Shown here piece by piece: positions 53,161-61,840 of a stretch of 64,000 nt of DNA. The DNA lies in NCBI GenBank assembly GCA_038232655.1, contig JBBSNM010000003.1:1-64000 (forward strand), in the 5' to 3' direction. This stretch comes from JACCVL01 sp038232655 (GTDB lineage: Bacteria; Actinomycetota; Actinomycetes; Propionibacteriales; Nocardioidaceae). Below the pieces are notes generated by a model that was given only the letters and a program-made list of their open reading frames with translations, did no database searches and was not told the DNA's origin. The position numbers and the translations under genes were made by a program. The first letter of the stretch is position 1. Each line of letters starts with the position of its first letter.

Positions 53161-53421
53161 GTGATGGGTCGGCGAACGATCGCGGTCGTGGCAGCGGTTC
53201 TGGCGGTGTGCCTGCTGCTGGCCGGTGCGGCCAGTTTCGTGGCCGCCAGCACACCCGACCGGCCCGACGAGGTCGCCGACCGCCAGCGCGCTGGCGCCTC
53301 GCCAACCGAGCAGGACGCCCGAGACGGGCTCGCGGGCATCGTCGGCGTCGGTGGCGCCCTCGTCGTCGTAGCCGGCCTGGCGATGGTCGTGCGCCCCCGG
53401 TTCGACTCCCGCCGGCGGTAG
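53161..53421 (+). CDS. Small two-helix membrane protein
   Basis: An 86-residue protein (GTG 53161 or ATG 53164). A hydrophobic N terminus (TIAVVAAVLAVCLLLAGAAS) could be a signal anchor. A polar, acidic external loop of about 30 residues follows, then a second helix (GIVGVGGALVVVAGLAMVV) with a basic tail. No family is recognised. It converges with the L,D-transpeptidase gene. Confidence 0.6.
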   Translation: MMGRRTIAVVAAVLAVCLLLAGAASFVAASTPDRPDEVADRQRAGASPTEQDARDGLAGIVGVGGALVVVAGLAMVVRPRFDSRRR

Positions 53422-53432
53422 GTCCCCGGTGG

Positions 53433-54176
53433 CTAGCGGCCGATCGCGACGACCGGCTTCTTGGCCGGGTCGAGCTTCTTCATCGCCTTCCGGATGAACC
53501 CCCTGGGCGCCGAGACGCAGCCGGCGGTGGCGCCGGAGCCGTTGACGTGCAAGAAGATGCCCGAGCCCCGGTGGCGTACGGGGTCGGGGCGGTTGAAGTC
53601 GATGACGATCGACCAGCGGTACTGCCCGGTGTAGTCCCGCAGCCGCTCGGAGGAGTTGTAGCCGGAGATGCGCCAGCGGAAGCCGCCCTTGCTCTTGTTG
53701 CGCAGCGTGTTGTACCAGCGCGACTCGTTGTCCTGCACCCAGTAGTCGCCGGCGCGCACCCGGTGGAACCGCAGGTCGGTGCCCTTGGGGCGCCGGGCCA
53801 GGCCGAAGGTCCCGGTCACCCGGTACGACCCGAGCGGCGTGGTGCCGGTGCCCTGCTGCCGGTCGTCGCCCGGCACCAGGCCGCCGGAGCCGGTGCGCCC
53901 GTCGCGCGCGGTTAGCACCCGCTGCCAGTCGCCACCCGCACGCCGCCACAGCGACACCCGCGAGTGCCACCCGCTGCGCTGCTTGACCGTGACCACCTGC
54001 CGGGTGCGCTTGGCCAGCTCGACCTTGACCCCGCCGAGGCGGACGGTGCGCGCGACTCCGTCGCCGGCTGGCTGGGTGTCGGTCGCGTGCGCCGGGGCCG
54101 CACCGGCCACGGCGCAGGTCAGGGCGGCTGCACCCAGCGCTGCGGCGAGGGACCGGAGGGTTCGGCGAGCGGCCAT
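53433..54176 (-). CDS. Secreted L,D-transpeptidase-like (YkuD) protein
   Basis: A 247-residue exported protein. The signal peptide covers residues 1 to about 31 (SLAAALGAAALTCAVAGAAP ending AHA). The C-terminal catalytic region has His in IFLHVNGSG and the nucleophile Cys in ATAGCVSAP, the signature of YkuD-fold L,D-transpeptidases that make 3-3 peptidoglycan crosslinks. The central TPLGSYRVTGTFG matches the family. The spacing is somewhat unusual, so an ErfK-like hydrolase role is also possible. Confidence 0.87.
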   Translation of the reverse strand: MAARRTLRSLAAALGAAALTCAVAGAAPAHATDTQPAGDGVARTVRLGGVKVELAKRTRQVVTVKQRSGWHSRVSLWRRAGGDWQRVLTARDGRTGSGGLVPGDDRQQGTGTTPLGSYRVTGTFGLARRPKGTDLRFHRVRAGDYWVQDNESRWYNTLRNKSKGGFRWRISGYNSSERLRDYTGQYRWSIVIDFNRPDPVRHRGSGIFLHVNGSGATAGCVSAPRGFIRKAMKKLDPAKKPVVAIGR

Positions 54177-54252
54177 GCACTAGAGGCTGACGCAAAGTCG
54201 ACCCTCAGTCACACAGAGCGACCATGTGCTGTCCGGACGGACGGGCAGGCGG

Positions 54253-54678
54253 TCAGCCGCGCGACGCCATGCCGTACACCCGCTCGACCGGCAGCCGCAG
54301 CACCAGCCGCCGCTCCGCGACCATCGCGGCGCGGTAGTCGTCCCAGTCGGGGTGCTCGCCCTGCAGGGTGCGGTACAGGTCGACGAGGTCGTCGGCGGCC
54401 GCATCGCCGGGGTCCGTCGTCTCCGCCCCCAGCTCCGCCTCCCCCTCCGCGACGGCGTAGGCCCAGCCGTCGTCGGTGGTGACGTAGAAGCTGGCGCGTG
54501 GGTCGCGGCGCAGGTTGGCGGTCTTTGCCCGATCGGCCGTGACCGAGACCCGGATCGTGCGGGCGGAGTCGTCCCAGGCGTAGATGACGTTGGACAGCTG
54601 GGGCCGCCCGTCACGCTTCAGCGTGACGAGCACACCCAGCCGCCGTGCGGACAGCAGTCCGAGCAGCGCGGGATCCAT
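54253..54678 (-). CDS. PPOX/F420-dependent split-barrel oxidoreductase
   Basis: A 141-residue split beta-barrel protein: LLGLLSARRLGVLVTLKRDG then PQLSNVIYAWDD and ASFYVTTDDGWAYAVAEGEA. This is the pyridoxamine-oxidase-like fold used by F420- or FMN-dependent reductases in actinobacteria. ATG 54678 is chosen; ATG 54687 would add three residues. It is divergent from the CoA-transferase gene. Confidence 0.88.
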   Translation of the reverse strand: MDPALLGLLSARRLGVLVTLKRDGRPQLSNVIYAWDDSARTIRVSVTADRAKTANLRRDPRASFYVTTDDGWAYAVAEGEAELGAETTDPGDAAADDLVDLYRTLQGEHPDWDDYRAAMVAERRLVLRLPVERVYGMASRG

Positions 54679-54782
54679 GCCCCCCATGATGCCCGTGCTC
54701 GCCGAGATGCCGCCATCTGCAGATGTTGGCGGCTCGACACCTGCAGATCGCGGCAGCGAGGGGTGCACCTAGCATCAGCCCC

Positions 54783-55946
54783 ATGACGGGGGGCGGGCGT
54801 ACGGGTCCACTCGTCGGTGTCCGCGTCGTGGAGCTGGCCGGCATCGGGCCGGTGCCGTTCGCGGCGATGCTGCTCGCCGACCTCGGCGCCGACGTCATCT
54901 GCATCGACCGTCCGGGCGGCCACGCGCTGGCACCCGCACCGCCGCTGTACGACGTGCTGACCCGCGGCCGGCCGTCGGTCGCCGTCGACCTCAAGCACCC
55001 GCGCGGCGTGCAGGTCGTGCGGGAGCTGGTTGCCCGGGCCGACGTGCTGCTGGAGGGGTTCCGCCCCGGCGTCACCGAGCGGCTTGGCCTCGGGCCCGAC
55101 GAGTGCCTCGCGGCCAACCCCGCCCTCGTCTACGGCCGGATGACCGGCTGGGGCCAGGACGGGCCGCTGGCGCGTACCGCCGGGCACGACCTCACGTTCA
55201 TCGCCCGGACCGGGGTGCTGGGCGCGATCGGGGAGCCGGGCCGGCCGCCGCAGCCGCCGCTGAACCTGCTGGGGGACTTCGGCGGCGGTGCGATGTACCT
55301 GGTCGCCGGTGTGCTCGCCGCGCTGCTCGAGGCCCACGGCTCGGGCCGCGGCCAGGTGGTGGACGCCTGCGTCGTCGACGGCACCGCACACCTGACCGCG
55401 ATGGTCGCCGGCGAGCTCGCGGCCGGCAGCTGGCAGGACCGGCGCGGCGGCAACCTGCTCGACGGCAGCACGCCGTTCTACACCACCTACGTCTGCGCGG
55501 ACGCCCGCGAGCTGGCCATCGCGCCGATCGAGCCACAGTTCTGGGCGCAGTTCCTGGCCGGTCTCGGGCTGGCCGACGACCCCGACCTGCCCGACCGGGC
55601 CGACCCCGCCCAGTGGGACGCGCTGCGTCGGGTCCTGGCGGCCCGCATCGCGACCCGTACGCAGGCGCAGTGGCTCGACGTGTTCACCGGCACGGACGCC
55701 TGCGTCGCACCGGTGCACTCCCTCGGCGAGGCTCCGAACGACCCGCACCTGGCCGCTCGCGGCTCCTTCGTCGAGCACGCCGGGGTGGTCCAGCCGGTGC
55801 CCGCGCCGCGCTTCTCCCGTACGCCCGGCGCGCTGACCACGCCGCCGCCGGCGGCCGCCGGCGCCGACACCCGCGCGGCCCTGACCGCGTGGGGCATCGA
55901 CGACGTCGAGGGCCTGATCGCCGCCGGTGCCGCCGTCCAGCCCTGA
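54783..55946 (+). CDS. Class III CoA-transferase family, alpha-methylacyl-CoA racemase-like
   Basis: A 387-residue CaiB/BaiF-fold protein. The N-terminal GVRVVELAGIGPVPFAAMLL and LGADVICIDRPGG are followed by the AMACR-like catalytic region RMTGWGQDGPLARTAGHDL (catalytic His) and PLNLLGDFGGGAMYLV (Asp). It resembles 2-methylacyl-CoA racemases more than formyl- or carnitine-CoA transferases. In this island it could epimerise or activate the acid released by the Rieske oxygenase pathway; that link is inferred. Confidence 0.9.
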   Translation: MTGGGRTGPLVGVRVVELAGIGPVPFAAMLLADLGADVICIDRPGGHALAPAPPLYDVLTRGRPSVAVDLKHPRGVQVVRELVARADVLLEGFRPGVTERLGLGPDECLAANPALVYGRMTGWGQDGPLARTAGHDLTFIARTGVLGAIGEPGRPPQPPLNLLGDFGGGAMYLVAGVLAALLEAHGSGRGQVVDACVVDGTAHLTAMVAGELAAGSWQDRRGGNLLDGSTPFYTTYVCADARELAIAPIEPQFWAQFLAGLGLADDPDLPDRADPAQWDALRRVLAARIATRTQAQWLDVFTGTDACVAPVHSLGEAPNDPHLAARGSFVEHAGVVQPVPAPRFSRTPGALTTPPPAAAGADTRAALTAWGIDDVEGLIAAGAAVQP

Positions 55947-55999
55947 CATCCACCCCCGTTCATCCGAGGGTTCCGGCGCCGTTCCGCAGCTTCTCCTGC

Positions 56000-56210
56000 A
56001 CATGGGCTTGCCCGCACCGCCAACCTGATCGAGGCGGCACGGCCGGCGGGCGGTCCAGACCGGCTGGCGGTGCCGGTCGCCGCCGACGACCCAGCGGCCA
56101 GGCGGACCGTCTCGGACCTCGTCGACAGCTCGGCTTCGACCCGGTTGACGCCGGCGACCTGGACGAGTCGTGGCGCCAGCAGCCGGGCATGGCCGCGGTC
56201 AGCTCGCCGC
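56000..56210 (+). pseudogene. C-terminal relic of an F420-dependent NADP reductase-like gene
   Basis: Plus-strand frames show TANLIEAARPAG, LAVPVAADDPAARRTVSDLV and, one frame away, LGFDPVDAGDLDESWRQQPG, the conserved C-terminal region of coenzyme-F420-dependent NAD(P)-binding oxidoreductases. The Rossmann half is absent and a frameshift divides the remainder. It fills the gap between two catabolic genes and has no start. Confidence 0.65.
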
Positions 56211-57344
56211 CTGCATCATCGCCCGGTACCAGTCGTGGAAGCTGGCGAGCACGTGCTCGGCGGGCACGAGGACGCCGCGGAAGTCGGGCGAGCGCGCTCC
56301 CTGCTGGCAGCGCTCGCAGGCGGCGAAGTCCTGCCGGTTGGTGATGTCCATGATGCGCACCGCGTCGGTGGGGTCGAAGCCGGGTCGGGCCACCTCGTCG
56401 GGGTCGAACAGCCAGTCGACGACCACCCGCGTACGGTCGGCGGCCAGCGGCTCGGCGCGGAAGAACAGCACGTGGTCAGGAACCACGATGACGAACGCGT
56501 TGGGGCGCAGCACGATCCCGTAGAACAGCCGGTCGTCGCCGTCGAGCAGGCCGGGCAGCCGGGGGTGCGCCCCCTGGCCGCTGAGGGTGAACGCCGCCCG
56601 GTCGTCGGCCAGCACCGCCCCGGCCCTGACGCCGCCGCTGACCGTGCCGTAGCCGGAGGCGAACTGTGGCAGCGCCGCGGTGAGCTCGGGGTGGATGGTC
56701 GCGCAGTGGTAGCACTCCATGAAGTTCTCGGCGATCGACTTCCAGTTGGACGCCACGTCGTAGCAGATCGTGTGCCCGACGGCCAGGTCGCCGATGCCGT
56801 AGCGGTCGAGCGTCGTGGCATCACCCAGGCGTTCCTCGAGCTGGGGCCGCACCTGGTCGTCCAGCTCCGGGGTATCGGCGTCGAGCGTGACCCACACGTA
56901 GCCGAGCCACTCCGCCGCCCGTACGCCGAGCAGGCCGTGGTCGGCCTTCACCAGGTCGGGTATGTCGACCATGTTGGGTGCGGTCATCAGCTGACCGTCG
57001 AGGCCGTAGGTCCAGGCGTGGTACGTGCAGCGGATCGCGTTGCCGAACGTCCCGCTGTCGTCGGTGCACAGCACCGCACCCCGGTGCCGGCACAGGTTCT
57101 TGAAGCCGCGCAGCCGGCCGTCGCGACCGCGAACCACGAAAACGTTCCGCCCGGCGACGTCGGCGCGCAGGAAGGTGCCGCGGGTGACCACCTGGTCGGC
57201 GCGGCCGATGCACATCCAGGAGCGGGCGAAGACCGCCTCCTGGTCCCGGGCGAAGACCTCCGGCGCGGTGTAGTCGCTGCCCGGCAGCGTCGGCAGCAGG
57301 CTGGGTGCGGCGGCAGGTGCGATGGTGTCGAGCGACGCGGCCAT
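56199..57344 (-). CDS. Rieske non-haem iron oxygenase alpha subunit
   Basis: A 381-residue oxygenase. The Rieske [2Fe-2S] ligands are Cys85-His87 (CRHRG) and Cys106-His109 (CTYHAWTY). The catalytic iron site is NFMECYHCATIHPE with His213 and His218, and Glu210 stands where most ring hydroxylases have the bridging Asp. That Glu is characteristic of carnitine, glycine-betaine and related quaternary-amine oxygenases. Electrons could come from the Rieske ferredoxin and FAD reductase encoded at 58276-59753. The substrate is unknown; IclR regulation is likely. Confidence 0.9.
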   Translation of the reverse strand: MAASLDTIAPAAAPSLLPTLPGSDYTAPEVFARDQEAVFARSWMCIGRADQVVTRGTFLRADVAGRNVFVVRGRDGRLRGFKNLCRHRGAVLCTDDSGTFGNAIRCTYHAWTYGLDGQLMTAPNMVDIPDLVKADHGLLGVRAAEWLGYVWVTLDADTPELDDQVRPQLEERLGDATTLDRYGIGDLAVGHTICYDVASNWKSIAENFMECYHCATIHPELTAALPQFASGYGTVSGGVRAGAVLADDRAAFTLSGQGAHPRLPGLLDGDDRLFYGIVLRPNAFVIVVPDHVLFFRAEPLAADRTRVVVDWLFDPDEVARPGFDPTDAVRIMDITNRQDFAACERCQQGARSPDFRGVLVPAEHVLASFHDWYRAMMQAAS

Positions 57345-57445
57345 GGTGGTTCTCCGAACTCCTGCGGTGTTTCACCACGCGGGACAGATGCGCTGTGCGA
57401 GATGGCAAGCGTGACCGACACCGAGCCCTGCTGTCAACGAGCCGC

Positions 57446-58222
57446 TCAGCCGGGTTTCGGCACCCCGTTGCGGTAGGAGATCTCGGCCGCGGCCTCGACC
57501 AGCTGCTTGACGACGTCGGGACGCGCGGCCTCGGTCAGGCGGAACGTCGGGCCCGACACGACCAGGGCAGCGACGACGGCGCCGCCGAGCTCACGCACCG
57601 GAGCGGCGACGGCGATCAGGCCGTCCTCCTGCTCCTCGAGGCTGGCGGCGTGACCGAGCCGGCGCACCCCGGCCAGCTCGGCGCGCAGGTCGGCCTGCCG
57701 GGTGATGGTGTGCTCGGTGAAGCGTTCGAGCCGACCGCTCGCGGTGAGCTCACCCGCGGGCGCGTACGCCAGGAACACCTTGCCGGCGGCGCTGGCGTGC
57801 AGCGGCGCGCGTGTACCGACCCAGTCCACGGTGGTGACCGCCGCCGGGCCGATGTGCTGGTCGAGGGTGATGACGCCGGTGCCGTCGTGGATCGAGACGT
57901 TGACCGTCTCGCCGACGGTCTCGGCCAGCTGCTCGCACACCGGCCGGGACAGCACCGACAGGTCGTGCCGCCGCGTGGCCGCCCGGGCCAGCTGCACCAC
58001 GCCGTAGCCCAGCGCGTACTGCCCGCGCTGGTGGGTCTGCTCCACCATGCCCCGCGCCTCCAGCGTGGCCAGCAGGCGGAACACCGTCGACTTGTGCGTG
58101 CCGGTGGCCTCGGCGATCTCGGAGACCCCGGCCGCCCCGCCCTCGGCGATCACCTGCAGCACCGACAGCGCCCGATCGACCGAGCGGATGGTCTCGTCGC
58201 GACCGGCGTTTTCGGAGGGCAC
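57446..58222 (-). CDS. IclR-family transcriptional regulator
   Basis: A 258-residue regulator with an N-terminal winged HTH (GVSEIAEATGTHKSTVFRLL) and a C-terminal GAF-like effector domain (THQRGQYALGYGVVQLARAA, APLHASAAGKVFLAYAP, SLEEQEDGLIAVAAPV). It lies between the oxygenase gene (101 bases downstream on its strand) and the divergent ferredoxin gene, so it probably controls both. GTG 58222 was chosen as start. Confidence 0.93.
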   Translation of the reverse strand: MPSENAGRDETIRSVDRALSVLQVIAEGGAAGVSEIAEATGTHKSTVFRLLATLEARGMVEQTHQRGQYALGYGVVQLARAATRRHDLSVLSRPVCEQLAETVGETVNVSIHDGTGVITLDQHIGPAAVTTVDWVGTRAPLHASAAGKVFLAYAPAGELTASGRLERFTEHTITRQADLRAELAGVRRLGHAASLEEQEDGLIAVAAPVRELGGAVVAALVVSGPTFRLTEAARPDVVKQLVEAAAEISYRNGVPKPG

Positions 58223-58275
58223 GGCCGTGAGTCTAGGGTGCCCGGACCAGCCTGCGACGACGACGAGGAGGCGCC

Positions 58276-58584
58276 GTGACGATCTCGGTGTGCGCCGTGA
58301 CAGAGCTTGCCCCCGGCGATGTCCGGGTCGTCCAGGCCGACGTGGCGGTGGCGGTCTTCCGCACCGACGACGGCGCCCTCTACGCCGTCGACGACACCTG
58401 CACCCATCAGCGCGCCTCCCTCGCCGAGGGCTGGGTCGAGGGCGACACCGTGGAGTGCCCGCTGCACGCGTCCTGCTTCGACCTGCGCACCGGCCAGCCG
58501 ACGGGGCCGCCCGCGACCCTGCCGGTGCGCACCCACGAGGTTCGGGTCGTCGACGGCCACATCTGGTTGGAGCCGGCCGGGTGA
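58276..58584 (+). CDS. Rieske-type [2Fe-2S] ferredoxin
   Basis: A 102-residue soluble ferredoxin. The cluster ligands are Cys42-His44 (CTHQRASL) and Cys61-His64 (CPLHASCFDL). It shuttles electrons from an FAD reductase to a Rieske oxygenase. GAGGAGG lies 5 bases before GTG 58276. Its stop overlaps the reductase GTG (GTGA), so the two are translationally coupled. Confidence 0.95.
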   Translation: MTISVCAVTELAPGDVRVVQADVAVAVFRTDDGALYAVDDTCTHQRASLAEGWVEGDTVECPLHASCFDLRTGQPTGPPATLPVRTHEVRVVDGHIWLEPAG

Positions 58585-59753
58585 GGAGCGTCGCCGTCGT
58601 CGGGGCCTCCCTGGCCGGGTGGTACACCGTGCAGGCGCTGCGCGGTCAGGGCTTCGACGGGCGGATCACCGTCGTCGGTGCCGAGCCGCACCGCCCGTAC
58701 GACCGGCCGCCGCTGTCCAAGGGCTTCCTGGACGGCAGCGTCCCGGTCGCCGACCTTGCGTTGGAGCCGCCGGGTGATGCCGACGACGACCTCGACGTCG
58801 ACTGGCGTCTCGGTGCCCGTGCCGAGGCGCTGCACTCGGGCTCGCGCGCGCTGTTGCTGGACGACGGGGCCGAGCTGCGCTGCGAGGGGGTCGTCATCGC
58901 CACCGGCGCCCGCGCCCGCCGGCTCCCCGGCACCGACGGCATCGATGCGGTGCACACGCTGCGCAGCCTCGACGACGCGATGCGCCTGCGGGCGGCGCTG
59001 GCGAACCCGGGCCGGCTGTTGGTGGTCGGCGGCGGGTTCATCGGCTCGGAGGTCGCGGCGACCGCGAGCACGCTGGGTCACGAGGTCGTCATGGTCGAGC
59101 CGGAGCCAGCACCGCTGAGCCGCCAGTTCGGTGTCGCCGTCGGCTCGGTGCTGGCCGACGTGCACCGCGAGCACGGGGTGCGGGTGCACACCGGGGTCGG
59201 CGTCACGGGCGTCACCGCCGCCGGGGGAGCGGCCCGGGTAGGTCTCACCGACGGCCGCACGCTGGCGGCCGACGTCGTGCTGGTCGCCGTCGGCGCGGTG
59301 CCCGCCGTCGAGTGGCTGGCCGACTCCGGGCTCGACCTGGTGGGCGGGGTCAGCTGCGACGCCCGCGGCGTCACCTCCATCCCCGGCGTGGTGGCGGTCG
59401 GCGACGCTGCCCGCGGTTTCCACCCGTTCGTGGGTGCGCCGGCCCGCATCGAGCACTGGACGCATGCGATGCGGCACCCGTCGGTGGTGGCCGGCGCGCT
59501 GCTCGGCAGCGACAGCGAAGCGCCGGCGACGCCGCCGTACGTCTGGTCCGACCAGTACGACCGGCGGCTGCAGTTCGCCGGGCACGTCGAGCCGGCCGAC
59601 ACCATCGAGGTCGTCGAGGGCAGCCTGGCCGAGCGCAACTTCGCCGCGGTCTATCGGCGCGGCGGCCGCGAGGTGGCGGTGCTGGCGATGAACCGCGCCC
59701 GTGACTTCGGCCGGCTCAGGCGGACGCTGCAGCCGGCGGTCGCAGCGCACTGA
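58581..59753 (+). CDS. FAD-dependent ferredoxin reductase
   Basis: A 390-residue reductase of the oxygenase-coupled (BphA4/ThcD-like) family. The FAD site is VAVVGASLAGWYTVQALR, YDRPPLSKGFL is the family signature, the NADH site is LLVVGGGFIGSEVAATA, and VVAVGDAARGFHP binds FAD. It passes electrons from NAD(P)H to the Rieske ferredoxin encoded immediately upstream. Its 3' end overlaps the convergent MmgE/PrpD gene by 38 bases. Confidence 0.95.
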   Translation: MRSVAVVGASLAGWYTVQALRGQGFDGRITVVGAEPHRPYDRPPLSKGFLDGSVPVADLALEPPGDADDDLDVDWRLGARAEALHSGSRALLLDDGAELRCEGVVIATGARARRLPGTDGIDAVHTLRSLDDAMRLRAALANPGRLLVVGGGFIGSEVAATASTLGHEVVMVEPEPAPLSRQFGVAVGSVLADVHREHGVRVHTGVGVTGVTAAGGAARVGLTDGRTLAADVVLVAVGAVPAVEWLADSGLDLVGGVSCDARGVTSIPGVVAVGDAARGFHPFVGAPARIEHWTHAMRHPSVVAGALLGSDSEAPATPPYVWSDQYDRRLQFAGHVEPADTIEVVEGSLAERNFAAVYRRGGREVAVLAMNRARDFGRLRRTLQPAVAAH

Positions 59754-61065
59754 CCAGGCCACGCAGGTCGCCGGCCGCCGGCAGGTCGTGCACGGCCGCG
59801 GCCAGCGAGCGTGCGCCCGTGGCGCCGAGCACCGGTGCGCAGACGCGGAGCGCCTTCGCGTGCACGACCTCGTCGTCGACGCCGTCGCCGGGATCGCCCG
59901 GCGCTGCCGCCACCCCCGACCTGACCCGTACGCCGGTGTGGCTGGTCACCTCCGCCCAGGCGAGCGCCCGCTCGGGGAACTGCGCCTCCAGCTCCGGGTC
60001 GACGGTGAGGGCGACGCGGGCGGCCGAGGCTCTGGTGCTGGGGTCGGGTAGCCGGTCTGCGTGCACCTGCTCGGGGCCGACCGCTCCGTCGAGCAGCGCG
60101 CACGCGACCGCCCATGGGATGCTGAACTGCGCCGCCTCGGTGCTGTCGGGTGCCGCCGAGTCCAGGTGGGTGGCCGCCTCGAAGGTGCCGACCCGCACCT
60201 CGGCGACGTCGTCGGCGGACGGCAGCTGGGCGGCGGCCGCGAGCGTGGCCGCCACCGCCGGTTGGGCCCACCGGCAGGTGGCCGAGAGCTTGACGTAGAC
60301 GGCGTTGATGAGGAAGTCCGCGCCGAGGCTCGGCAACCTCTCGGCCTCGGCCGCGCGGTGCGCGAAGATGCTCGGCGGCGCAGTGACTCCGGCGACGGCG
60401 AGGTCGACGGCGGCGAATCCGGCGAGGGAGCCCCAGCCGATGCCGTCCTTGAGCATGGCCGGGTGGTCCACCGCGCGCATGACCGGCGTCATCGGTGCGT
60501 GGAACTCCGCGATGGCGAGGGCCGTGTCGACGAGGTCAGGGTCCAGCCGGCGGATCCGCGCCACCGCAGCGGCCGCACCGACGGCCCCCCACGTCCCGGT
60601 GCCGTGGTAGTGCTCGTACTCCCGGCGGATCAGGAGCCCGGCGCGCATGGCCACCTCGTAGCCGACCAGCACCGCGGCGAGCAGGTCCGCACCGGTGGAG
60701 GGGCCGTGGTCCGACTCGGCGGCGGCCAGCGCCGCCGGCACTACGATCGCCCCCGGGTGCCCCTTGAGCGGGCGGTAGCCGTCATCCAGGTCCAACGCGT
60801 TCGCGGCGAACGCGTTGGCGGTCACCGCCCCGGCCGGACCGAGCCGCTCGCTCCGGCCGATCACCGTGTGCTCGCCCGGCCCCAGCGCCGACCGGGCCCA
60901 CTGGCAAGTCGCCGCCGCGGCGGGCGTGGCCGACCCGGCGACCGCGCAGGCGAGGGTGTCCAGCAGGCAGCGCTGGGTCCGGGCGCGCACGTCGGGCGGC
61001 AGGTGCTGCCACTCCAGCCCGGACACGAATGCGCCGAGCCGTCCGCTGCCCGTCACCTGGCACAC
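59716..61065 (-). CDS. MmgE/PrpD-family protein
   Basis: A 449-residue protein with the helical PrpD fold: RTQRCLLDTLACAVAGSATP, then ANALDLDDGYRPLKGHPGAI, EYEHYHGTGTWGAVGAAAAV and FINAVYVKLSATCRWAQP-like segments. Family members include 2-methylcitrate dehydratase, cis-aconitate decarboxylase and lyases of amino-dicarboxylates. In this island it may dehydrate or cleave an acid intermediate. It starts near GTG 61065 and converges with the ferredoxin reductase. Confidence 0.88.
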   Translation of the reverse strand: MCQVTGSGRLGAFVSGLEWQHLPPDVRARTQRCLLDTLACAVAGSATPAAAATCQWARSALGPGEHTVIGRSERLGPAGAVTANAFAANALDLDDGYRPLKGHPGAIVVPAALAAAESDHGPSTGADLLAAVLVGYEVAMRAGLLIRREYEHYHGTGTWGAVGAAAAVARIRRLDPDLVDTALAIAEFHAPMTPVMRAVDHPAMLKDGIGWGSLAGFAAVDLAVAGVTAPPSIFAHRAAEAERLPSLGADFLINAVYVKLSATCRWAQPAVAATLAAAAQLPSADDVAEVRVGTFEAATHLDSAAPDSTEAAQFSIPWAVACALLDGAVGPEQVHADRLPDPSTRASAARVALTVDPELEAQFPERALAWAEVTSHTGVRVRSGVAAAPGDPGDGVDDEVVHAKALRVCAPVLGATGARSLAAAVHDLPAAGDLRGLVSALRPPAAASA

Positions 61066-61110
61066 GCTAGCGACCCCGGGTGAGGCCGGGCGGCGGCACT
61101 GTACCGTAAA

Positions 61111-61129
61111 GTAGCACGTCGCGTGCTAC
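61111..61129. promoter_or_regulatory. Operator of a toxin-antitoxin operon
   Basis: GTAGCACG and CGTGCTAC form a perfect 8-bp palindrome with a 3-base centre. It overlaps a TACATT -10 box (61127-61132) that lies 7 bases before ATG 61140, so the antitoxin can repress its own leaderless promoter. Confidence 0.75.
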
Positions 61130-61139
61130 ATTCGTGACT

Positions 61140-61424
61140 ATGACACGCATCGGGGTCCGGGAACTGCGCCAGCACGCGTCGCGGTACCTCGCGCTGGTGA
61201 AGACCGGCGAGACCGTGGAAGTGACCGAGCGGGGCGAACTCATTGCCCTGCTGATCTCGCCGCACAGCTTCCAGACGATGAGAGATCGGCTGATCGCCGC
61301 CGGCAGACTCATTCCCGCGTCCGGCCCGACCGGGCGACTTCGCTCGCCCCGGGCCGTCCCGATCGCCGCAACTGCTCCGACCAACCAGGAAGCGCTCGAG
61401 GCCGAGCGCGAGGAACGGCTGTGA
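61140..61424 (+). CDS. Phd/YefM-type antitoxin
   Basis: A 94-residue protein (or 96 if GTG 61134 is used). The Phd fold TRIGVRELRQHASRYLALVK, ETVEVTERGELIALLIS is followed by an extended tail for toxin binding. It overlaps the PIN toxin start by 4 bases (GTGA). A palindromic operator covers its promoter. Confidence 0.9.
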   Translation: MTRIGVRELRQHASRYLALVKTGETVEVTERGELIALLISPHSFQTMRDRLIAAGRLIPASGPTGRLRSPRAVPIAATAPTNQEALEAEREERL

Positions 61425-61825
61425 TCTACCTGGATTCGTCCGCGCTGATGAAGTTGGTCCGGCCGGAGGAGGAGACCGCGGCCCTGGGCGAATGGCTGCG
61501 TGGGCGCCCCGACCGACCAGTGGTTTCCAGCGAGCTGGGACGGGTCGAGGTTTTGCGGGCCGCTCGACGGGTGGGTGGGCAGGTCCCCGCAGAAGCCCGC
61601 GCCGTGGTTGCCGATCTCGACCTGATCCCCCTGGATCGCGCGGTACAAGACCTTGCGTGCGACATCGCCGATCCGCCGCTTCGCACCCTCGATGCCCTGC
61701 ATCTGGCCTCCGCGGTACTGCTCCGGGACGAGTTGACCGCATTCATCGCGTACGACCACCGCCTGACAGCCGCCGCCAAGACCGCCGGCCTGCTCGTCGT
61801 CACGCCGGGGCGGTTGAACAGTTGA
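61421..61825 (+). CDS. VapC-type PIN-domain toxin
   Basis: A 134-residue PIN ribonuclease: MIYLDSSALMKLVRPEEET, Glu in LGRVEVLRAAR, Asp in LRTLDALHLASAVLL and Asp in AYDHRLTAAA. It begins at GTG 61421, coupled to the Phd-type antitoxin. It belongs to the MIYLDSSAL group common in actinobacteria, distinct from the toxins at 12838, 22532 and 63539. Confidence 0.92.
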   Translation: MIYLDSSALMKLVRPEEETAALGEWLRGRPDRPVVSSELGRVEVLRAARRVGGQVPAEARAVVADLDLIPLDRAVQDLACDIADPPLRTLDALHLASAVLLRDELTAFIAYDHRLTAAAKTAGLLVVTPGRLNS

Positions 61826-61840
61826 GCAGGGGCAGGGTCG

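Noticed and set aside
53396..53412. GGTTCGACTCC resembling a tRNA T arm on the plus strand
   Set aside because: It is the codons for the basic tail of a small membrane protein and has no matching tRNA arms.
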